The notes below the pieces were generated by a model that did no database searches, had not been told where the DNA came from, and worked only from the letters and a program-made list of their open reading frames with translations. DNA of 64,000 nucleotides from Candidatus Tenderia electrophaga (lineage in GTDB: Bacteria; Pseudomonadota; Gammaproteobacteria; Tenderiales; Tenderiaceae): assembly GCA_001447805.1 (NCBI GenBank), contig CP013099.1, forward strand, positions 2,241,181 through 2,305,180. Reading direction: 5' to 3'. Shown piece after piece: positions 30,282 to 41,326 of the stretch; the stretch's first letter is position 1; every line of letters begins with the position of its first letter. Position numbers and translations under genes: made by a program.

Positions 30282-32147
30282 TTACCGAGAGTACTTCTGC
30301 AGTTCTCCGGGCACGAAAATCTCCACCGGCACCATGCCCATGTTGAGACCGAGCTTGGTGATCTCAAGGTTGCGGATACGGTCATCGATGAACACCAGGG
30401 ACTCGCGCCGCATCAGGAAGGTATAAGGCTGATCCTCGTACAGGATCTGTTCGGCCTCTCGCCACAGAGGCATGCGCTTTTCTTCGTTCACCGTACCGCG
30501 CGCCTGTTCGATGAGCTGATCCAGACGCTCGTTTTGGTAACCGACGAAGTTGTCGCCGCCGGCTTCGATCTGCTTGCTGTGGAAGATCTGGTAGATGTCG
30601 GTTTCGACACCACTGGTCCAGCCCAGTGTAATGGCGTCGAAGTCACGTTTGTTGATCAGGTCCAGCATCACCGACCATTCGGTGGGCTTGGGGATTAAAG
30701 AGATACCGGCGCGGGCGTAGAGGTCTTTAATAAAAAGCACCATGCGGCGGGTATCTTCATTGTCTTGAAAAAACACCAGCTCAAATTCGAAAGGCTTGCC
30801 ATCGGGACCCTCCAGTACCCCGTCGTCGTCACGATCGGCAAAGCCGGCTTCTTTTAGCAATTGCTTGGCCTTGTCGAGATTGAACTGGCGCGCATCCAAA
30901 TCGGGATCATGTTGCTTGCTGCGCGGATTGAAGGGGCTCACCGCCACCTCGGCATAGCCCAGCATGATCTCGTCGATGACGCGCTGACGGTCGGTAAGAT
31001 AGGTCATGGCCTGGCGCACGCGCTTATCGGCGAAACGGGTGGGCTTGCCGTTGCGTCCCTGATTCCAGCCGATATAGCTGTAGCCCGCCGTCGGACTCAT
31101 GTACTCGAAACGCTGGGTACGTTCCATTAGCGTGTCATCATCGAGCAGGGTCTGGTACTCGCGCGGGCGGGCGCCATAGGCGTCGATTTCGCCATTGCGG
31201 AACGTGGTTAGGCGTGCGGCGTCGTTTTGAATCACCTTCCACAGTAGACGGTCGAATGAGGGCTGCAGACCCCAGTAACGGGGATTACGTTGCAACTCCA
31301 CCAGCCCTTGGTCCGGGGTCCAGCCCTTGGGATCCAGCAGACGGTAAGGACCGGAGCCCAATAACAGTCCCTTGGACTGATTGAAGGTCTCAGGGTCTTT
31401 CAGATAAGGCTCATAAAAATGGCGCGGCATGATGGCCATACCGCCGGCCAGGGCCAGACTGTTGAAATAGGGTTCCTTGAACTTGAACACCACCTTGTAA
31501 GGTCCGGTAGCGGTGACGCTGTCAATCTTGTCGTAGATGGCACGTTCACGGGGTGCGGCAATGGCCGGGTTTTGGATAAACTCGAAGGTGAATACGACGT
31601 CATCGGCGGTCAACGGTTCACCGTCGGAGAACTTCACATCATCGCGCAATTGAAAGGTGAACGTAAGGCCGTCTTCGCTCACCTGCCAATCGCGCGCAAC
31701 CATGCCCAGCCATTCCAGTGACTCGGGGTCGCGCGTGAGTAAGGATTCCTGCACATAGGATTGCACCTCGGCGGCATAGGCGTCGCTGGAGATCAAAGGC
31801 GTGATGGTCTTTAGACCGGTACCGAAGGAGTTGACCAACCAGTCACCGCGGGCGAAGCCAGGCATGCGGGTGGCGGCGAAGGCGCGTTGGAAGGCCGGCA
31901 GCACTTCATCGCCTTGCGCACCGGCGGCCTTGCTGATCACCTGACCGCTGCGCAGGCGCTGATCCAGACCGTTCACGAGGCCGCGCAGGGAGCGGATATC
32001 CTCGGCCTGTTCCTTCATTACACTCTGCATGGCGTCCATCTCCCGCCACTGCCGGTCGACCATATACATGGCGAGCAGCAAGGTGATAAACAACAGGCTG
32101 AGAAAGGCGAACAAGAAAAAGTCTTTAAAGGTGAAGCGTTTTTCCAT
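30282..32147 (-). CDS. Membrane-anchored peptide ABC binding protein (SBP family 5)
   Basis: A 621-residue substrate-binding protein. The N-terminus is not a normal cleavable signal: after a cytoplasmic-looking MEKRFTFKDFF comes a helix (LFAFLSLLFITLLLAMYMV, about 13-31) and then a heptad-rich coiled-coil stretch to about residue 65. From about 90 onward is the family 5 fold seen in DppA/OppA/YejA (SEDGLTFTFQLRDDVKFSDG, LTADDVVFTFEFIQNP, FADKRVRQAMTYL). It is therefore probably tethered to the inner membrane. First gene of the operon. The ligand is likely a peptide or similar, unproven. Confidence 0.92.
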   Translation of the reverse strand: MEKRFTFKDFFLFAFLSLLFITLLLAMYMVDRQWREMDAMQSVMKEQAEDIRSLRGLVNGLDQRLRSGQVISKAAGAQGDEVLPAFQRAFAATRMPGFARGDWLVNSFGTGLKTITPLISSDAYAAEVQSYVQESLLTRDPESLEWLGMVARDWQVSEDGLTFTFQLRDDVKFSDGEPLTADDVVFTFEFIQNPAIAAPRERAIYDKIDSVTATGPYKVVFKFKEPYFNSLALAGGMAIMPRHFYEPYLKDPETFNQSKGLLLGSGPYRLLDPKGWTPDQGLVELQRNPRYWGLQPSFDRLLWKVIQNDAARLTTFRNGEIDAYGARPREYQTLLDDDTLMERTQRFEYMSPTAGYSYIGWNQGRNGKPTRFADKRVRQAMTYLTDRQRVIDEIMLGYAEVAVSPFNPRSKQHDPDLDARQFNLDKAKQLLKEAGFADRDDDGVLEGPDGKPFEFELVFFQDNEDTRRMVLFIKDLYARAGISLIPKPTEWSVMLDLINKRDFDAITLGWTSGVETDIYQIFHSKQIEAGGDNFVGYQNERLDQLIEQARGTVNEEKRMPLWREAEQILYEDQPYTFLMRRESLVFIDDRIRNLEITKLGLNMGMVPVEIFVPGELQKYSR

Positions 32148-32384
32148 GACGGGTTTTCGATCCGAGTGTCGCGGCTAATCCACAGGTTTTTGATGGTACA
32201 CTATTTTATTAGCGTATCTGAAAGCTCAGAATAACGGCCCCGCCGACATCAAACAAGATGCCCTCACACGGCTCTTCCCCTGACTGAGGAATTTAGGTAC
32301 CTTTAACAAAATCATATCGAGAGGCGCCCGCCCCGGATGCCGACCGACAAACAAATCAATATGTATCAACACGCAAGGTGAACT

Positions 32385-33170
32385 ATGGGATTTCTAGAAG
32401 GGAAACGCGCATTAATCGTCGGCCTGGCCAGCAACCGTTCCATCGCCTGGGGCGTGGCGCAGGCCATGAAGAACCAGGGAGCGGACCTCGCCTTCACCTA
32501 CCAGAACGACAAGCTGCAGTCGCGGGTGGAGAAGATGGCCTCCGAATTGGATTCGGACATCACCCTGCCCTGCGATGTGAGCAGCGACAAGGATATCGAG
32601 CGCGTCTTCGAGCGACTGGACGACTATTGGGATCACGTCGACATCATCGTCCATTCGGTGGCCTTCGCCCCGCGCGAGGCGCTGGAGGGTGACTACCTGG
32701 ATGCCATCACCCGCGAGAGCTTCAATATCTCGCACGAAATCAGTTCCTACAGTTTCGCCGCGCTGGCCAAGGCCGGCCGCAATATGATGGAAGGCCGCGA
32801 CGGTGCCCTGCTGACCATGAGCTATCTCGGCGCCCAGCGCGCCATGCCCAATTACAACGTCATGGGTCTGGCCAAGGCCAGCCTGGAGGCCAATGTGCGC
32901 TACATGGCGCACAGCCTGGGGCCGGACGGTATCCGCGTCAACGGCATCTCCGCCGGACCGATCAAGACACTGGCCGCGGCCGGCATCGGTGACTTTCGTA
33001 AAATGCTGACCCATGTTGAGAATTTCGCGCCGCTGCGGCGCAACGTCACCATCGAGCAGGTGGGCAATGCCGCCGCCTTCTTGTGCTCAGACCTGGCGGC
33101 GGGCATTACCGGCGAGATCACCTATGTAGACTCCGGCTACAACACCATCGGTATGGCCATGGAAGTCTAA
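32385..33170 (+). CDS. fabI: Enoyl-ACP reductase FabI
   Basis: A 261-residue short-chain dehydrogenase fold enzyme catalysing the last step of fatty-acid elongation with NADH. The divergent nucleotide-binding loop [11 protein letters not shown] (13-23) is typical of FabI. The active-site residues Tyr147, Tyr157 and Lys164 match the E. coli Tyr146/Tyr156/Lys163 set (Y-x6-K). AAGGTG precedes the ATG at 32385. It is divergent from the ABC operon and convergent with the symporter gene, ending at a hairpin. Confidence 0.97.
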   Translation: MGFLEGKRALIVGLASNRSIAWGVAQAMKNQGADLAFTYQNDKLQSRVEKMASELDSDITLPCDVSSDKDIERVFERLDDYWDHVDIIVHSVAFAPREALEGDYLDAITRESFNISHEISSYSFAALAKAGRNMMEGRDGALLTMSYLGAQRAMPNYNVMGLAKASLEANVRYMAHSLGPDGIRVNGISAGPIKTLAAAGIGDFRKMLTHVENFAPLRRNVTIEQVGNAAAFLCSDLAAGITGEITYVDSGYNTIGMAMEV

Positions 33171-33187
33171 CCGACCCTGCGACTTCC

Positions 33188-33219
33188 ACAAACGGCGCGG
33201 CCTCGGGTGCGCCATTTGT
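33188..33219. terminator. Hairpin between convergent fabI and symporter
   Basis: Arms ACAAACGGCGC and GCGCCATTTGT pair over 11 bases with one mismatch around a 10-base loop. Neither side has a long T run, so it may serve both convergent genes weakly. Confidence 0.55.
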
Positions 33220-33240
33220 AACTTGTAAACGCACCAGATG

Positions 33241-34539
33241 TTAGGAGTGCGACGTCAGGCGCCGCTCTTCCTCATCGGTGGTCAGCACCCGCTTCTCCCC
33301 TTCCAACCGGGCCACGATCACCGCGCCGCAGGAATCGCCGAAGACATTGACGCTGGTGCGACACATATCCAAGATGCGGTCCACCGCCAGAATCAAACCC
33401 AAGGCCTCCAAAGGCAATCCTATCGCGGTCAAAATAATCGAGATGGCCACCAGACTGGCCGAAGGAATCCCTGCCACGCCGATAGAGGTCAGCAAGGCCA
33501 CCACCACGATCATGAACTGTTGGGCAAAACTCAATTCCAACCCATAGGCCTGGGCGATAAAAATCGCCGCTACACATTCATACAGGGCCGTACCGTCCAT
33601 ATTGATGGTGGCGCCCAGGGGCAGGACAAAGCTGCTGGTGCGGTTGGAGACCTTGGCGTTTTTTTCAACGCATTCCATGGTCAAGGGCAGCGTGGCCGAG
33701 GATGATGCCGTAGAAAAGGCCGTCAACAAGGCCGGGGCCATGGCGCGATACATGCGCAGCGGATTGACGCCGCCGACAAAGCGCAGCAGCAGCGGCATGG
33801 TAACGAAAATGTGAACCCCCAAGGCACCAAGCACCGCCGCGGTGAACCAGGCCAGTGGCAGGAAGGCAGAGAAGCCGGTACCGGCGACCACCTTGGCCAC
33901 CAGGGCGAAGACGCCGATAGGGGCAAACTTCATCACCCAGTCGGTGATCATCATCATGACCTCGAACACACCTTCCCAAAAGGTGTGCAGGGTTGAGGCG
34001 TAACTGTGCGACACCCGGGTCATGAAATAGCCGAACAACAGACTGAAAAAGATCAAGCCAAGCATCTGACCGTCGGCTGCAGCGGCGACAATGTTGGTGG
34101 GCACCATGCGCAGAAAAATACCGGCGACATCGCCCGCGCCCTTGCCTTCGACCTTTTCCTCCAACTCGGCGACATCTTCGGACAGACCGATCATATCCCG
34201 GGCCGGTTGGCCGTCGATAACCCCCGGCTGCAAGGCGTTGACGAACACCAGCCCGATGAGGATGGCGAGCAGGCTGGTGGTGGCGTAGTACAACAAGGTC
34301 TTGGCGCCGAGGCGGCCGAGATCACCACCCGAGCCGATGCCGGCGATGCCGACGATGATAGATGAAACGATCAACGGCACGATCAGCATTTTCAGGGCAT
34401 TGAGGAACAGCGTGCCGACGAAGGCGAAGATATCGTAAAAGCTAACGCCGAAGATGGCGGCGTCGGTACCGGTGAGGCTGCCGACGATAACCGCCAGCAC
34501 CAGGGCTATGAGGATTTGCCAATGCAGCTTGAGCTTCAT
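33241..34539 (-). CDS. Dicarboxylate/amino acid:cation symporter (DAACS family)
   Basis: A 432-residue transporter of the GltP/DctA family with eight helices and two re-entrant loops. Diagnostic motifs are the serine-rich hairpin (AFSTASSSATLPLTMECVEK), the metal/substrate motif NMDGTALYECVAAIFIAQ and the second hairpin (GIPSASLVAISIIL). Substrates in this family are glutamate, aspartate or C4-dicarboxylates with H+ or Na+; the sequence does not settle which. Convergent with fabI and following ppiD by 47 bases on the same strand. Confidence 0.93.
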   Translation of the reverse strand: MKLKLHWQILIALVLAVIVGSLTGTDAAIFGVSFYDIFAFVGTLFLNALKMLIVPLIVSSIIVGIAGIGSGGDLGRLGAKTLLYYATTSLLAILIGLVFVNALQPGVIDGQPARDMIGLSEDVAELEEKVEGKGAGDVAGIFLRMVPTNIVAAAADGQMLGLIFFSLLFGYFMTRVSHSYASTLHTFWEGVFEVMMMITDWVMKFAPIGVFALVAKVVAGTGFSAFLPLAWFTAAVLGALGVHIFVTMPLLLRFVGGVNPLRMYRAMAPALLTAFSTASSSATLPLTMECVEKNAKVSNRTSSFVLPLGATINMDGTALYECVAAIFIAQAYGLELSFAQQFMIVVVALLTSIGVAGIPSASLVAISIILTAIGLPLEALGLILAVDRILDMCRTSVNVFGDSCGAVIVARLEGEKRVLTTDEEERRLTSHS

Positions 34540-34586
34540 CTACGACGACTCCTTGTGACCCCGGCGCGGCGTTTTGGCAATTGCGT

Positions 34587-36503
34587 TTACAGGTTTTCCG
34601 GATATTCTTTGATGTCAGCGGATTGGCGCATATCGCTCATGGCGCCCATCAATTCGGCGGCACCGTAATAGCGCTCGCGCTCAGCCGCGATGGTATCAAT
34701 AAGATTCTCATCTGCCGCTGTCACATCGCCGTCACTGACTTCAAATAGGGCGATTACCGCATAGTCACCGTTGCTCATGGCCAGGCCGTCATAGACCGGC
34801 GCGGCGCTGTCCGGAGACGGCATTTGGAAGGCGTGCCGGACCAGCTTGGCATCCATCCCTTGGACATCACGCTTGATGGGCTCGGGATGATTCCAGTTCA
34901 GCTCACGTTGTTCGGCAAGGGCTTGGATTTCGCCAGCTTGCGCAAGCGTGTCGAGGATTTCTTGTCCCGCCGCTTCGGCCATGGCACGGGCGCGCTGTTG
35001 ACGCAGCTGAGTGATGATTTGTTGCTTCACCTCCTCGAAGGGGCGAATGGACGATTCCTGGTGCTCGTCTACACGCAGCACGACTACACGGTCGCCGTTG
35101 AGCTCCAACACCTGGCTGTTGAGCCCTTGCGCCAGCACTTCGTCGGAAAATGCGGTAGCACGCACATCCGGATTGCTGGCGATACCGGCGCCTTGCTCAC
35201 GGCTAAACAGGGGAGTCTGTTTGATCTCCAGCTCGAGTTCGTCGGCGGCAATCTCCAAGGTGTCCGGATTCTCGAAAGTCAGATTGGCCAAGATCTCGCC
35301 CTGTTCGAAAAACATATCCTCGGCCTGACGACGACGATAGTCCTGTTCCAGTTGCGCGCGCACCTCGGCAAAGCTCTTGGACTGGCCGCTTTTGATATCT
35401 TCGACTTTGATAAGATGGAAACCATAGCCTGACCGGACCGGCTCGCTCACCTCGCCCTCGGCCAGGGAAAAGGCGGCATCGGCCAGAGCCGGGTCCATCA
35501 TGGTGTCACGCGCCATGTAACCCAGATCGCCGCCGTCATTGGCTGAACCGATGTCATCAGAGTGTTCGCGGGCCAACTGCTCGAACGATTCGCCCGCCTG
35601 GACCTGTTGGTACAACGACTGGGCTTCCTGGCGCGCCGCTTCGAGCTCCGACTCCGCGGCATCGCCCGGCACTTCGATCAGAATGTGACGCGTACGGCGT
35701 TCCTCAGGTACGCCGAACTCCAACTGACGCTCCTGATACAGCTCGCGCAACTTGCCTTCATCTACATCCACATGCCGAGTCAGATCGGCGATACTGAGTT
35801 CGAGATATTTGATGCTGAGCTTTTCAGGCGTCGCGTAGCGGATCGAGTGTTCGTCGTAATACGCCTTGGCGTCTTGCTCGGAAACGCTGACCTGTTCAAG
35901 ATAATCCGCCGCGGGGATGCGGATGTACCCCATGTCGCGCTGCTGTTCCTGCAAACCGATTAATCGCTTATTTTCCTGCTCTGTACTCCAACTGGTGGCG
36001 GCCACCGCCAAACGGTATTGCTGCATAATGACGTCGCGCCGCAGCATGTCTTCAAAGGTTCCTGCGGACATGAAATTTTGGTTCAGCCACTGTTGGTACA
36101 GTGCGGGATCAAATTCACCGTTGCTTTGAAACGCATCTAAATTGCGGATCTGCTGCGCCAACAGTGCATCACTGACGCGATAGCCCGCGTCCAACGCCGC
36201 CTGCAGGATCAACCGTTCTTCTTCCAGACGTTTCAAGACATTGCGCTTGAATTCATCTTCATCGGGAATGAACTGGCTGATGTCGGCACCGCCGAGCATG
36301 TTCTGCAAACGCGCACGCTGTTGCTGATAGGCGCGCTGAAATTCTTCAAGGGTGATCTTTTCACCGTTGACATTGGCCACCGGCACCTCAGGGTCGGGGC
36401 TGAAGTAGGCATCCCAGGCGACTGTCGAGAGGCCGATAATCAGCATCCCGATAATGGCGATCGCAATCCAACTTTGTGCTCTGTCACGTATATGCTGCAG
36501 CAT
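34587..36503 (-). CDS. ppiD: Peptidyl-prolyl isomerase PpiD / periplasmic chaperone
   Basis: A 638-residue periplasmic folding factor anchored in the inner membrane by one helix (WIAIAIIGMLIIGLSTVAW, about 12-30). A SurA-like N-terminal chaperone region follows, then a parvulin domain near residues 265-365 (EERRTRHILIEVPGDA, DIGSANDGGDLGYMARDTM, PVRSGYGFHLIKVEDI). It assists proteins leaving the Sec translocon. The location after hupB and the tRNA pair is the gammaproteobacterial order. A strong terminator isolates it from the tRNAs. Confidence 0.95.
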   Translation of the reverse strand: MLQHIRDRAQSWIAIAIIGMLIIGLSTVAWDAYFSPDPEVPVANVNGEKITLEEFQRAYQQQRARLQNMLGGADISQFIPDEDEFKRNVLKRLEEERLILQAALDAGYRVSDALLAQQIRNLDAFQSNGEFDPALYQQWLNQNFMSAGTFEDMLRRDVIMQQYRLAVAATSWSTEQENKRLIGLQEQQRDMGYIRIPAADYLEQVSVSEQDAKAYYDEHSIRYATPEKLSIKYLELSIADLTRHVDVDEGKLRELYQERQLEFGVPEERRTRHILIEVPGDAAESELEAARQEAQSLYQQVQAGESFEQLAREHSDDIGSANDGGDLGYMARDTMMDPALADAAFSLAEGEVSEPVRSGYGFHLIKVEDIKSGQSKSFAEVRAQLEQDYRRRQAEDMFFEQGEILANLTFENPDTLEIAADELELEIKQTPLFSREQGAGIASNPDVRATAFSDEVLAQGLNSQVLELNGDRVVVLRVDEHQESSIRPFEEVKQQIITQLRQQRARAMAEAAGQEILDTLAQAGEIQALAEQRELNWNHPEPIKRDVQGMDAKLVRHAFQMPSPDSAAPVYDGLAMSNGDYAVIALFEVSDGDVTAADENLIDTIAAERERYYGAAELMGAMSDMRQSADIKEYPENL

Positions 36504-36552
36504 GGCTTAATATCGAATTTCTTCCGGTGAATTTAAAAATGAGATGATAAAG

Positions 36553-36591
36553 AAAAAGGGTGCAGGCTGGAACAGCGCTGCACCCTTTTTT
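36553..36591. terminator. Bidirectional terminator after tRNA-Asp
   Basis: Stem GGGTGCAG/CTGCACCC (36558-36565 with 36578-36585), A-rich before and T-rich after, so it works on both strands. It ends the tRNA-Val/tRNA-Asp transcript. Confidence 0.88.
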
Positions 36592-36597
36592 GACTGT

Positions 36598-36674
36598 TGG
36601 CGGAGTGGACGGGACTCGAACCCGCGACCCCCGGCGTGACAGGCCGGTATTCTAACCAACTGAACTACCACTCC
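36598..36674 (-). tRNA. tRNA-Asp (GTC)
   Basis: A 77-base cloverleaf with encoded CCA; the acceptor starts GGAGTGG and the anticodon loop is CTGTCAC. Very similar to E. coli tRNA-Asp. Confidence 0.97.
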
Positions 36675-36700
36675 ACGCGTTACTTTTTAAATAAAAAGTC

Positions 36701-36776
36701 TGGTGGGTGCTGAGGGACTTGAACCCCCGACATTCGCCTTGTAAGGGCGACGCTCTCCCAACTGAGCTAAGCACCC
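36701..36776 (-). tRNA. tRNA-Val (TAC)
   Basis: A 76-base cloverleaf with encoded CCA; acceptor GGGTGCT pairs with AGCACCC and the anticodon loop is CTTACAA. It lies 26 bases before tRNA-Asp and is probably in one transcript with it. Confidence 0.97.
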
Positions 36777-36790
36777 CAGCGAAAGAGCGG

Positions 36791-37063
36791 CTAGTTTACA
36801 GCATCTTTTAAGGCTTTGCCAGCCTTAAATGCGGGAACCTTTGCGGCTTTAATTTGAATAGTTTCACCGGTTTGCGGGTTGCGGCCACTGCGTGCGGCAC
36901 GCTCACGAACGGTGAAGGTACCAAAGCCAATCAGGGACACATCGTCCTGCTTTTTCATGGCGCTGGTGATGGTGTTGACCATGGCATCGACGGCGCGTCC
37001 GGCATCGGCTTTGCTCATATCAGCCTGTTCGGCGACAGCTTCAATTAGTTCTGCTTTATTCAC
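36791..37063 (-). CDS. hupB: DNA-binding protein HU, beta-type
   Basis: A 90-residue histone-like protein with the HU/IHF signature [20 protein letters not shown] at about 46-65. It bends and compacts DNA as a dimer. [20 protein letters not shown] matches the HU-beta N-terminus, and the place after lon is the hupB place. AGAGGAG lies before the ATG. About 295 bases separate it from lon and should contain its own promoter; no clear hexamers were assigned. Confidence 0.97.
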   Translation of the reverse strand: MNKAELIEAVAEQADMSKADAGRAVDAMVNTITSAMKKQDDVSLIGFGTFTVRERAARSGRNPQTGETIQIKAAKVPAFKAGKALKDAVN

Positions 37064-37358
37064 TACGAAAACTCCTCTGTAAAAAACGTTATCTACACGT
37101 TATAAAAATACGTGCCGACCTAAAATCTCTCTTAACCGACCCACCAACTGCGAGAAACCAAACGGCTAGAAATACACTCCTCAGGACGCTGCGAGAATCA
37201 GCGTTAAATCCAAACTCTAGATTAGGTATGGCAGATTCAGGAATGTTTATTTTCTTGTTTAATTCGACCGAGGACCACGACGATCAATTCGGTAGAGCGG
37301 ATTTTATACTTTTGTCCCCATGATATGTCAAGAGCCAAGGAGGCAACGGGCACCGTTA

Positions 37359-39806
37359 TCAATGGTGCCTGACGCGTTCCTGTTTTGATTTTTTCCGTTT
37401 CGAAACGACCTTCTCGGGCACGCCTTCGTTTTTGCCCGTCACTGCTCTGGTCTCAGGCATATGCTGCAAGGCGACTTGTAGAACCTCATCTATCCACTTC
37501 ACCAGGCGTATTTCCAGTTGGCCTTTGATATGCTTGGGGATTTCTGCCAGATCACGTTCATTCTCCTGCGGGATCAGGACCGTTTTGATACCGCCGCGAT
37601 GGGCCGCCAAGAGTTTTTCCTTGAGCCCGCCGATGGGTAATACCTCACCGCGCAGAGTGATTTCGCCGGTCATGGCGACACTTGCCTTGACCGGGATATT
37701 GGTCAAAGCCGATACCAGGGAAGTGCACATTCCGATACCGGCACTGGGACCATCTTTGGGGATGGCTCCCTCCGGTACGTGGATATGCATATCCTGTTTT
37801 TGATGAAAATCTTCATCCAAGCCGAAGATTCCGGCCCGGCTTCTAACGACAGTCATAGCGGCATGCACCGATTCCTGCATGACGTCGCCTACTTGACCGG
37901 TCACCGTTAGCTTGCCTTTACCGGGGACAATGGCGGCCTCGATGGTGAGCAGGTCACCGCCGACCTCCGTCCAGGCCAAACCAGTGACCTGACCTACCCG
38001 ATCCTCTTGCTCCGCCGCACCAAACCGGAACCGCCTAACACCGAGATATTTTTCTAGATTACGAGGCGTTACCGAAATCTTCTTAGTGGTCTTTTTCTTG
38101 CCTTGGAGCAGGATGTTCTTGACGACCTTACGACAGACCTTGGAAAGCTCACGTTCCAAACCACGCACACCGGCCTCGCGCGTGTAATACCGAATCACGT
38201 CTCGGACCGCGCCCTCGCTGATGTGGATCTCTTTCGGATCAAGACCGTTGGCCTCCACCTGTTTCGGCACCAGATAACGCAGCGCGATATTGGCCTTCTC
38301 ATCCTCGGTATAGCCGGCCAGACGAATGACCTCCATGCGATCGAGCAACGGGCCCGGGATATTCAGACTGTTGGCCGTGGCAACAAACATGACATCGGAC
38401 AGGTCGTAATCGACCTCCAGGTAATGGTCGTTAAAGCTGTTATTTTGCTCGGGGTCCAGCACTTCAAGCATGGCGGACGAGGGATCACCACGGAAGTCCA
38501 TCGACATCTTATCCACTTCGTCAAGCAAGAACAGCGGGTTACGCACTGCAATCTTGGACATGTTCTGGACGATCTTGCCGGGCATGGATCCGATGTAAGT
38601 ACGCCGGTGACCGCGGATCTCTGCCTCGTCGCGTATGCCACCCAGCGACATGCGCACGAACTCGCGTCCTGTGGCGCGCGCGATCGAGCGCCCCAGCGAG
38701 GTCTTACCGACACCAGGCGGTCCGACCAGACATAACACCGGACCTTTGAGTTTGCTGACACGTTGCTGTACGGCAAGGTATTCGAGGATACGTTCCTTGA
38801 CCTTTTCCAGCCCATAGTGGTCTTCTTCAAGCACCGCTTCGGCCTTAGCCAGGTCATTGCAGATCTTGCTACGTTTTTTCCACGGCACACTGACCAGCCA
38901 GTCGATGTAATTGCGTACCACGGTCGCTTCCGCAGACATGGGCGACATCATTTTCAGCTTGTTCAGTTCGGCCTTGGCCTTGGTCTTGGCCTCTTTGGAC
39001 ATGCCGGCCTTTTCAATCTTGTCGGCATATTCATCCAACTCGTTGGGCGCTTCATCCATATCGCCGAGTTCTTTCTGAATAGCTTTCATCTGCTCGTTGA
39101 GATAATACTCGCGCTGGCTCTTTTCCATCTGGCGTTTAACACGGCCGCGAATGCGCTTTTCCACCTGCAACAGGTCAATCTCAGACTCAAGCAGGCTCAT
39201 CATCCTTTCAAGGCGATCGCGCACATTGATTTGCTCAAGCACGCTTTGTTTTTCCTCGATCTTGAGCGACATGTGCGCGGCAATGGTATCCACCAGACGG
39301 CCGCCGTCATCAATACCGGAAAGCGAGGACAGTATTTCAGGCGGAACCTTGTTGTTGAGCTTGACGTACTGATCAAACTGATTGAGCAGCGAGCGCACCA
39401 AAATGTCTGATTCAGCTTCATCCAAAGAGACACTTTCAAGCACCTCTGTCTCGGCGGTAAAATAATCTTTTTCATGCACGTATTTGCGCAATTTAGCCCG
39501 CTCTATACCCTCAACCAGGACCTTAATGGTGCCGTCCGGCAGCTTCAATAACTGCAGGATGTTGGACAAAGTGCCAATGGCATAAATGTCTTCGGGCTGA
39601 GGATCGTCCAGTGACGCGCTCTGTTGCGCCACCAGCAGAATCTGTTTGTCCTGTTCCATGGCGGCTTCCAGCGCCTTGATGGATTTTTCTCTGCCGACAA
39701 ACAGCGGAATAACCATGTGCGGATAGACAACCACGTCACGCAGCGGCAGGACCGGCAACACTTTGCTCACTGTCAACGCACTATTTTCGTGGTCATTCGT
39801 ACTCAT
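37359..39806 (-). CDS. lon: ATP-dependent protease Lon
   Basis: An 815-residue Lon protease. There is an N-terminal substrate domain ([20 protein letters not shown]), an AAA+ module with Walker A GPPGVGKT near residue 360, and a protease domain with the catalytic Ser in [10 protein letters not shown] near 685 and the paired Lys downstream. The last residues are rich in Lys/Arg. ATG at 39806 is used because GAGG lies nine bases upstream; the in-frame ATG at 39821 lies upstream of that site. A hairpin GGCACCATTGATAACGGTGCC overlaps the stop codon. Confidence 0.97.
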   Translation of the reverse strand: MSTNDHENSALTVSKVLPVLPLRDVVVYPHMVIPLFVGREKSIKALEAAMEQDKQILLVAQQSASLDDPQPEDIYAIGTLSNILQLLKLPDGTIKVLVEGIERAKLRKYVHEKDYFTAETEVLESVSLDEAESDILVRSLLNQFDQYVKLNNKVPPEILSSLSGIDDGGRLVDTIAAHMSLKIEEKQSVLEQINVRDRLERMMSLLESEIDLLQVEKRIRGRVKRQMEKSQREYYLNEQMKAIQKELGDMDEAPNELDEYADKIEKAGMSKEAKTKAKAELNKLKMMSPMSAEATVVRNYIDWLVSVPWKKRSKICNDLAKAEAVLEEDHYGLEKVKERILEYLAVQQRVSKLKGPVLCLVGPPGVGKTSLGRSIARATGREFVRMSLGGIRDEAEIRGHRRTYIGSMPGKIVQNMSKIAVRNPLFLLDEVDKMSMDFRGDPSSAMLEVLDPEQNNSFNDHYLEVDYDLSDVMFVATANSLNIPGPLLDRMEVIRLAGYTEDEKANIALRYLVPKQVEANGLDPKEIHISEGAVRDVIRYYTREAGVRGLERELSKVCRKVVKNILLQGKKKTTKKISVTPRNLEKYLGVRRFRFGAAEQEDRVGQVTGLAWTEVGGDLLTIEAAIVPGKGKLTVTGQVGDVMQESVHAAMTVVRSRAGIFGLDEDFHQKQDMHIHVPEGAIPKDGPSAGIGMCTSLVSALTNIPVKASVAMTGEITLRGEVLPIGGLKEKLLAAHRGGIKTVLIPQENERDLAEIPKHIKGQLEIRLVKWIDEVLQVALQHMPETRAVTGKNEGVPEKVVSKRKKSKQERVRHH

Positions 39807-39930
39807 ATCTATCAACCTCAACCAGAAATTCTATGGAAATATAAATAGGCAGGGTTTTGACACCCGAACGATGCAAAAACCTGATGCGCGGGACACGTCC
39901 CGAACGAATCGATCAACGTCTAATATGGTG

Positions 39931-39957
39931 GCCGGGCTTGCGAAAATCAAGCCCGGC
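39931..39957 (-). terminator. Hairpin between clpX and lon
   Basis: A perfect 10-bp stem (GCCGGGCTTG with CAAGCCCGGC) and seven-base loop just after clpX on the minus strand. There is no T run, so it may stabilise the clpX mRNA end or attenuate rather than stop transcription. Confidence 0.5.
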
Positions 39958-39971
39958 GAGAAGAGTAAATA

Positions 39972-41261
39972 TTAATTTTCCTTGCTGGCAACCCGGCCCT
40001 GTTGTTCGGCCTGGTCATACATCAGCAGCGGTTCGGAAGCCCCGCTAATAACCCCATCATCGATAACGACTTTGGCGACGTTTTCCATGGAAGGCAGGTC
40101 ATACATGATATCCAGCAGGGCGCTTTCGAGGATCGAGCGCAGCCCGCGTGCACCGGTCTTGCGCTCCATCGCCTTGCGCGCCACGGCACGCAGCGCGTCG
40201 TCGCGGAACTCGACTTCGCAACCTTCCATTTCAAACAATTTGGAATACTGCTTGGTGATGGCGTTTTTGGGTTCGGTCAGGATTCTAATCAAGGAATCTT
40301 CATCCAACTCTTCCAATGTTGCCAACACAGGCAGACGACCGACAAACTCAGGGATCAAACCGTATTTGACCAAATCCTCGGGCTCGACAGAATGCAGCAC
40401 TTCGCTGAAATTCTTCTTGTCATCCTTGCTTTTCACTTGAGCGGAAAAACCGATCCCGCCCTTTTCGGAACGATCACGGATGACCCGATCCAGGCCGGCA
40501 AATGCCCCACCACAGATAAACAGAATGTTCGATGTGTCTACCTGCAAGAATTCCTGCTGCGGGTGCTTACGCCCGCCTTGCGGCGGCACGGACGCCACGG
40601 TTCCTTCAATCAGCTTCAACAAGGCTTGCTGCACGCCCTCACCGGAAACGTCACGGGTGATGGATGGATTGTCCGATTTACGCGAAATTTTGTCGATTTC
40701 GTCGATATAGACAATCCCCGTCTGAGCCTTCTCGACGTCGTAATCACATTTCTGCAGCAATTTCTGGATGATGTTTTCCACATCTTCGCCAACGTAACCC
40801 GCCTCGGTCAGCGTAGTGGCATCGGCAATGGTGAACGGCACATCAAGCAGACGGGCCAGCGTTTCGGCCAGCAAGGTCTTACCGCTGCCGGTGGGGCCGA
40901 TCAATAGGATATTACTCTTGGCCAGCTCCACCTCGTCCTTCTTCTGTCCGGCATCCAAACGCTTGTAATGGTTGTACACCGCAACTGACAGCACCTTCTT
41001 GGCGGAGGCCTGTCCGACCACGTATTCGTTGAGGATATCGTTGATCTCGCGCGGCACGGGCAACTTGCTGTCCTTGCCCACCACGCTACCCTCTTGCAAC
41101 TCCTCGCGAATGATATCGTTGCATAGCTCGACGCACTCGTCGCAGACAAACACCGAGGGACCGGCAATCAGCTTCCTCACTTCATGCTGGCTTTTGCCGC
41201 AGAACGAGCAATAAAGCAATTTCTTGCTGTCGTCACCCGTGCCGTTTTTCTCGTCGCTCAT
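39972..41261 (-). CDS. clpX: ClpXP unfoldase subunit ClpX
   Basis: A 429-residue AAA+ unfoldase. The N-terminal zinc finger has Cys18, Cys21, Cys40 and Cys43 (CSFCGKS and CDEC). Walker A is GPTGSGKT, Walker [10 protein letters not shown], and the ClpP-binding IGF-type loop is represented by GIGF in [11 protein letters not shown]. It unfolds tagged substrates and feeds them to ClpP. It follows clpP by 65 bases on the same strand. Confidence 0.98.
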   Translation of the reverse strand: MSDEKNGTGDDSKKLLYCSFCGKSQHEVRKLIAGPSVFVCDECVELCNDIIREELQEGSVVGKDSKLPVPREINDILNEYVVGQASAKKVLSVAVYNHYKRLDAGQKKDEVELAKSNILLIGPTGSGKTLLAETLARLLDVPFTIADATTLTEAGYVGEDVENIIQKLLQKCDYDVEKAQTGIVYIDEIDKISRKSDNPSITRDVSGEGVQQALLKLIEGTVASVPPQGGRKHPQQEFLQVDTSNILFICGGAFAGLDRVIRDRSEKGGIGFSAQVKSKDDKKNFSEVLHSVEPEDLVKYGLIPEFVGRLPVLATLEELDEDSLIRILTEPKNAITKQYSKLFEMEGCEVEFRDDALRAVARKAMERKTGARGLRSILESALLDIMYDLPSMENVAKVVIDDGVISGASEPLLMYDQAEQQGRVASKEN

Positions 41262-41326
41262 ACTCCCACCTCTGTGTGATCAACCGTCCGCAAATATTTA
41301 GCAAGAATCATTCCCGCCATGCGCCA

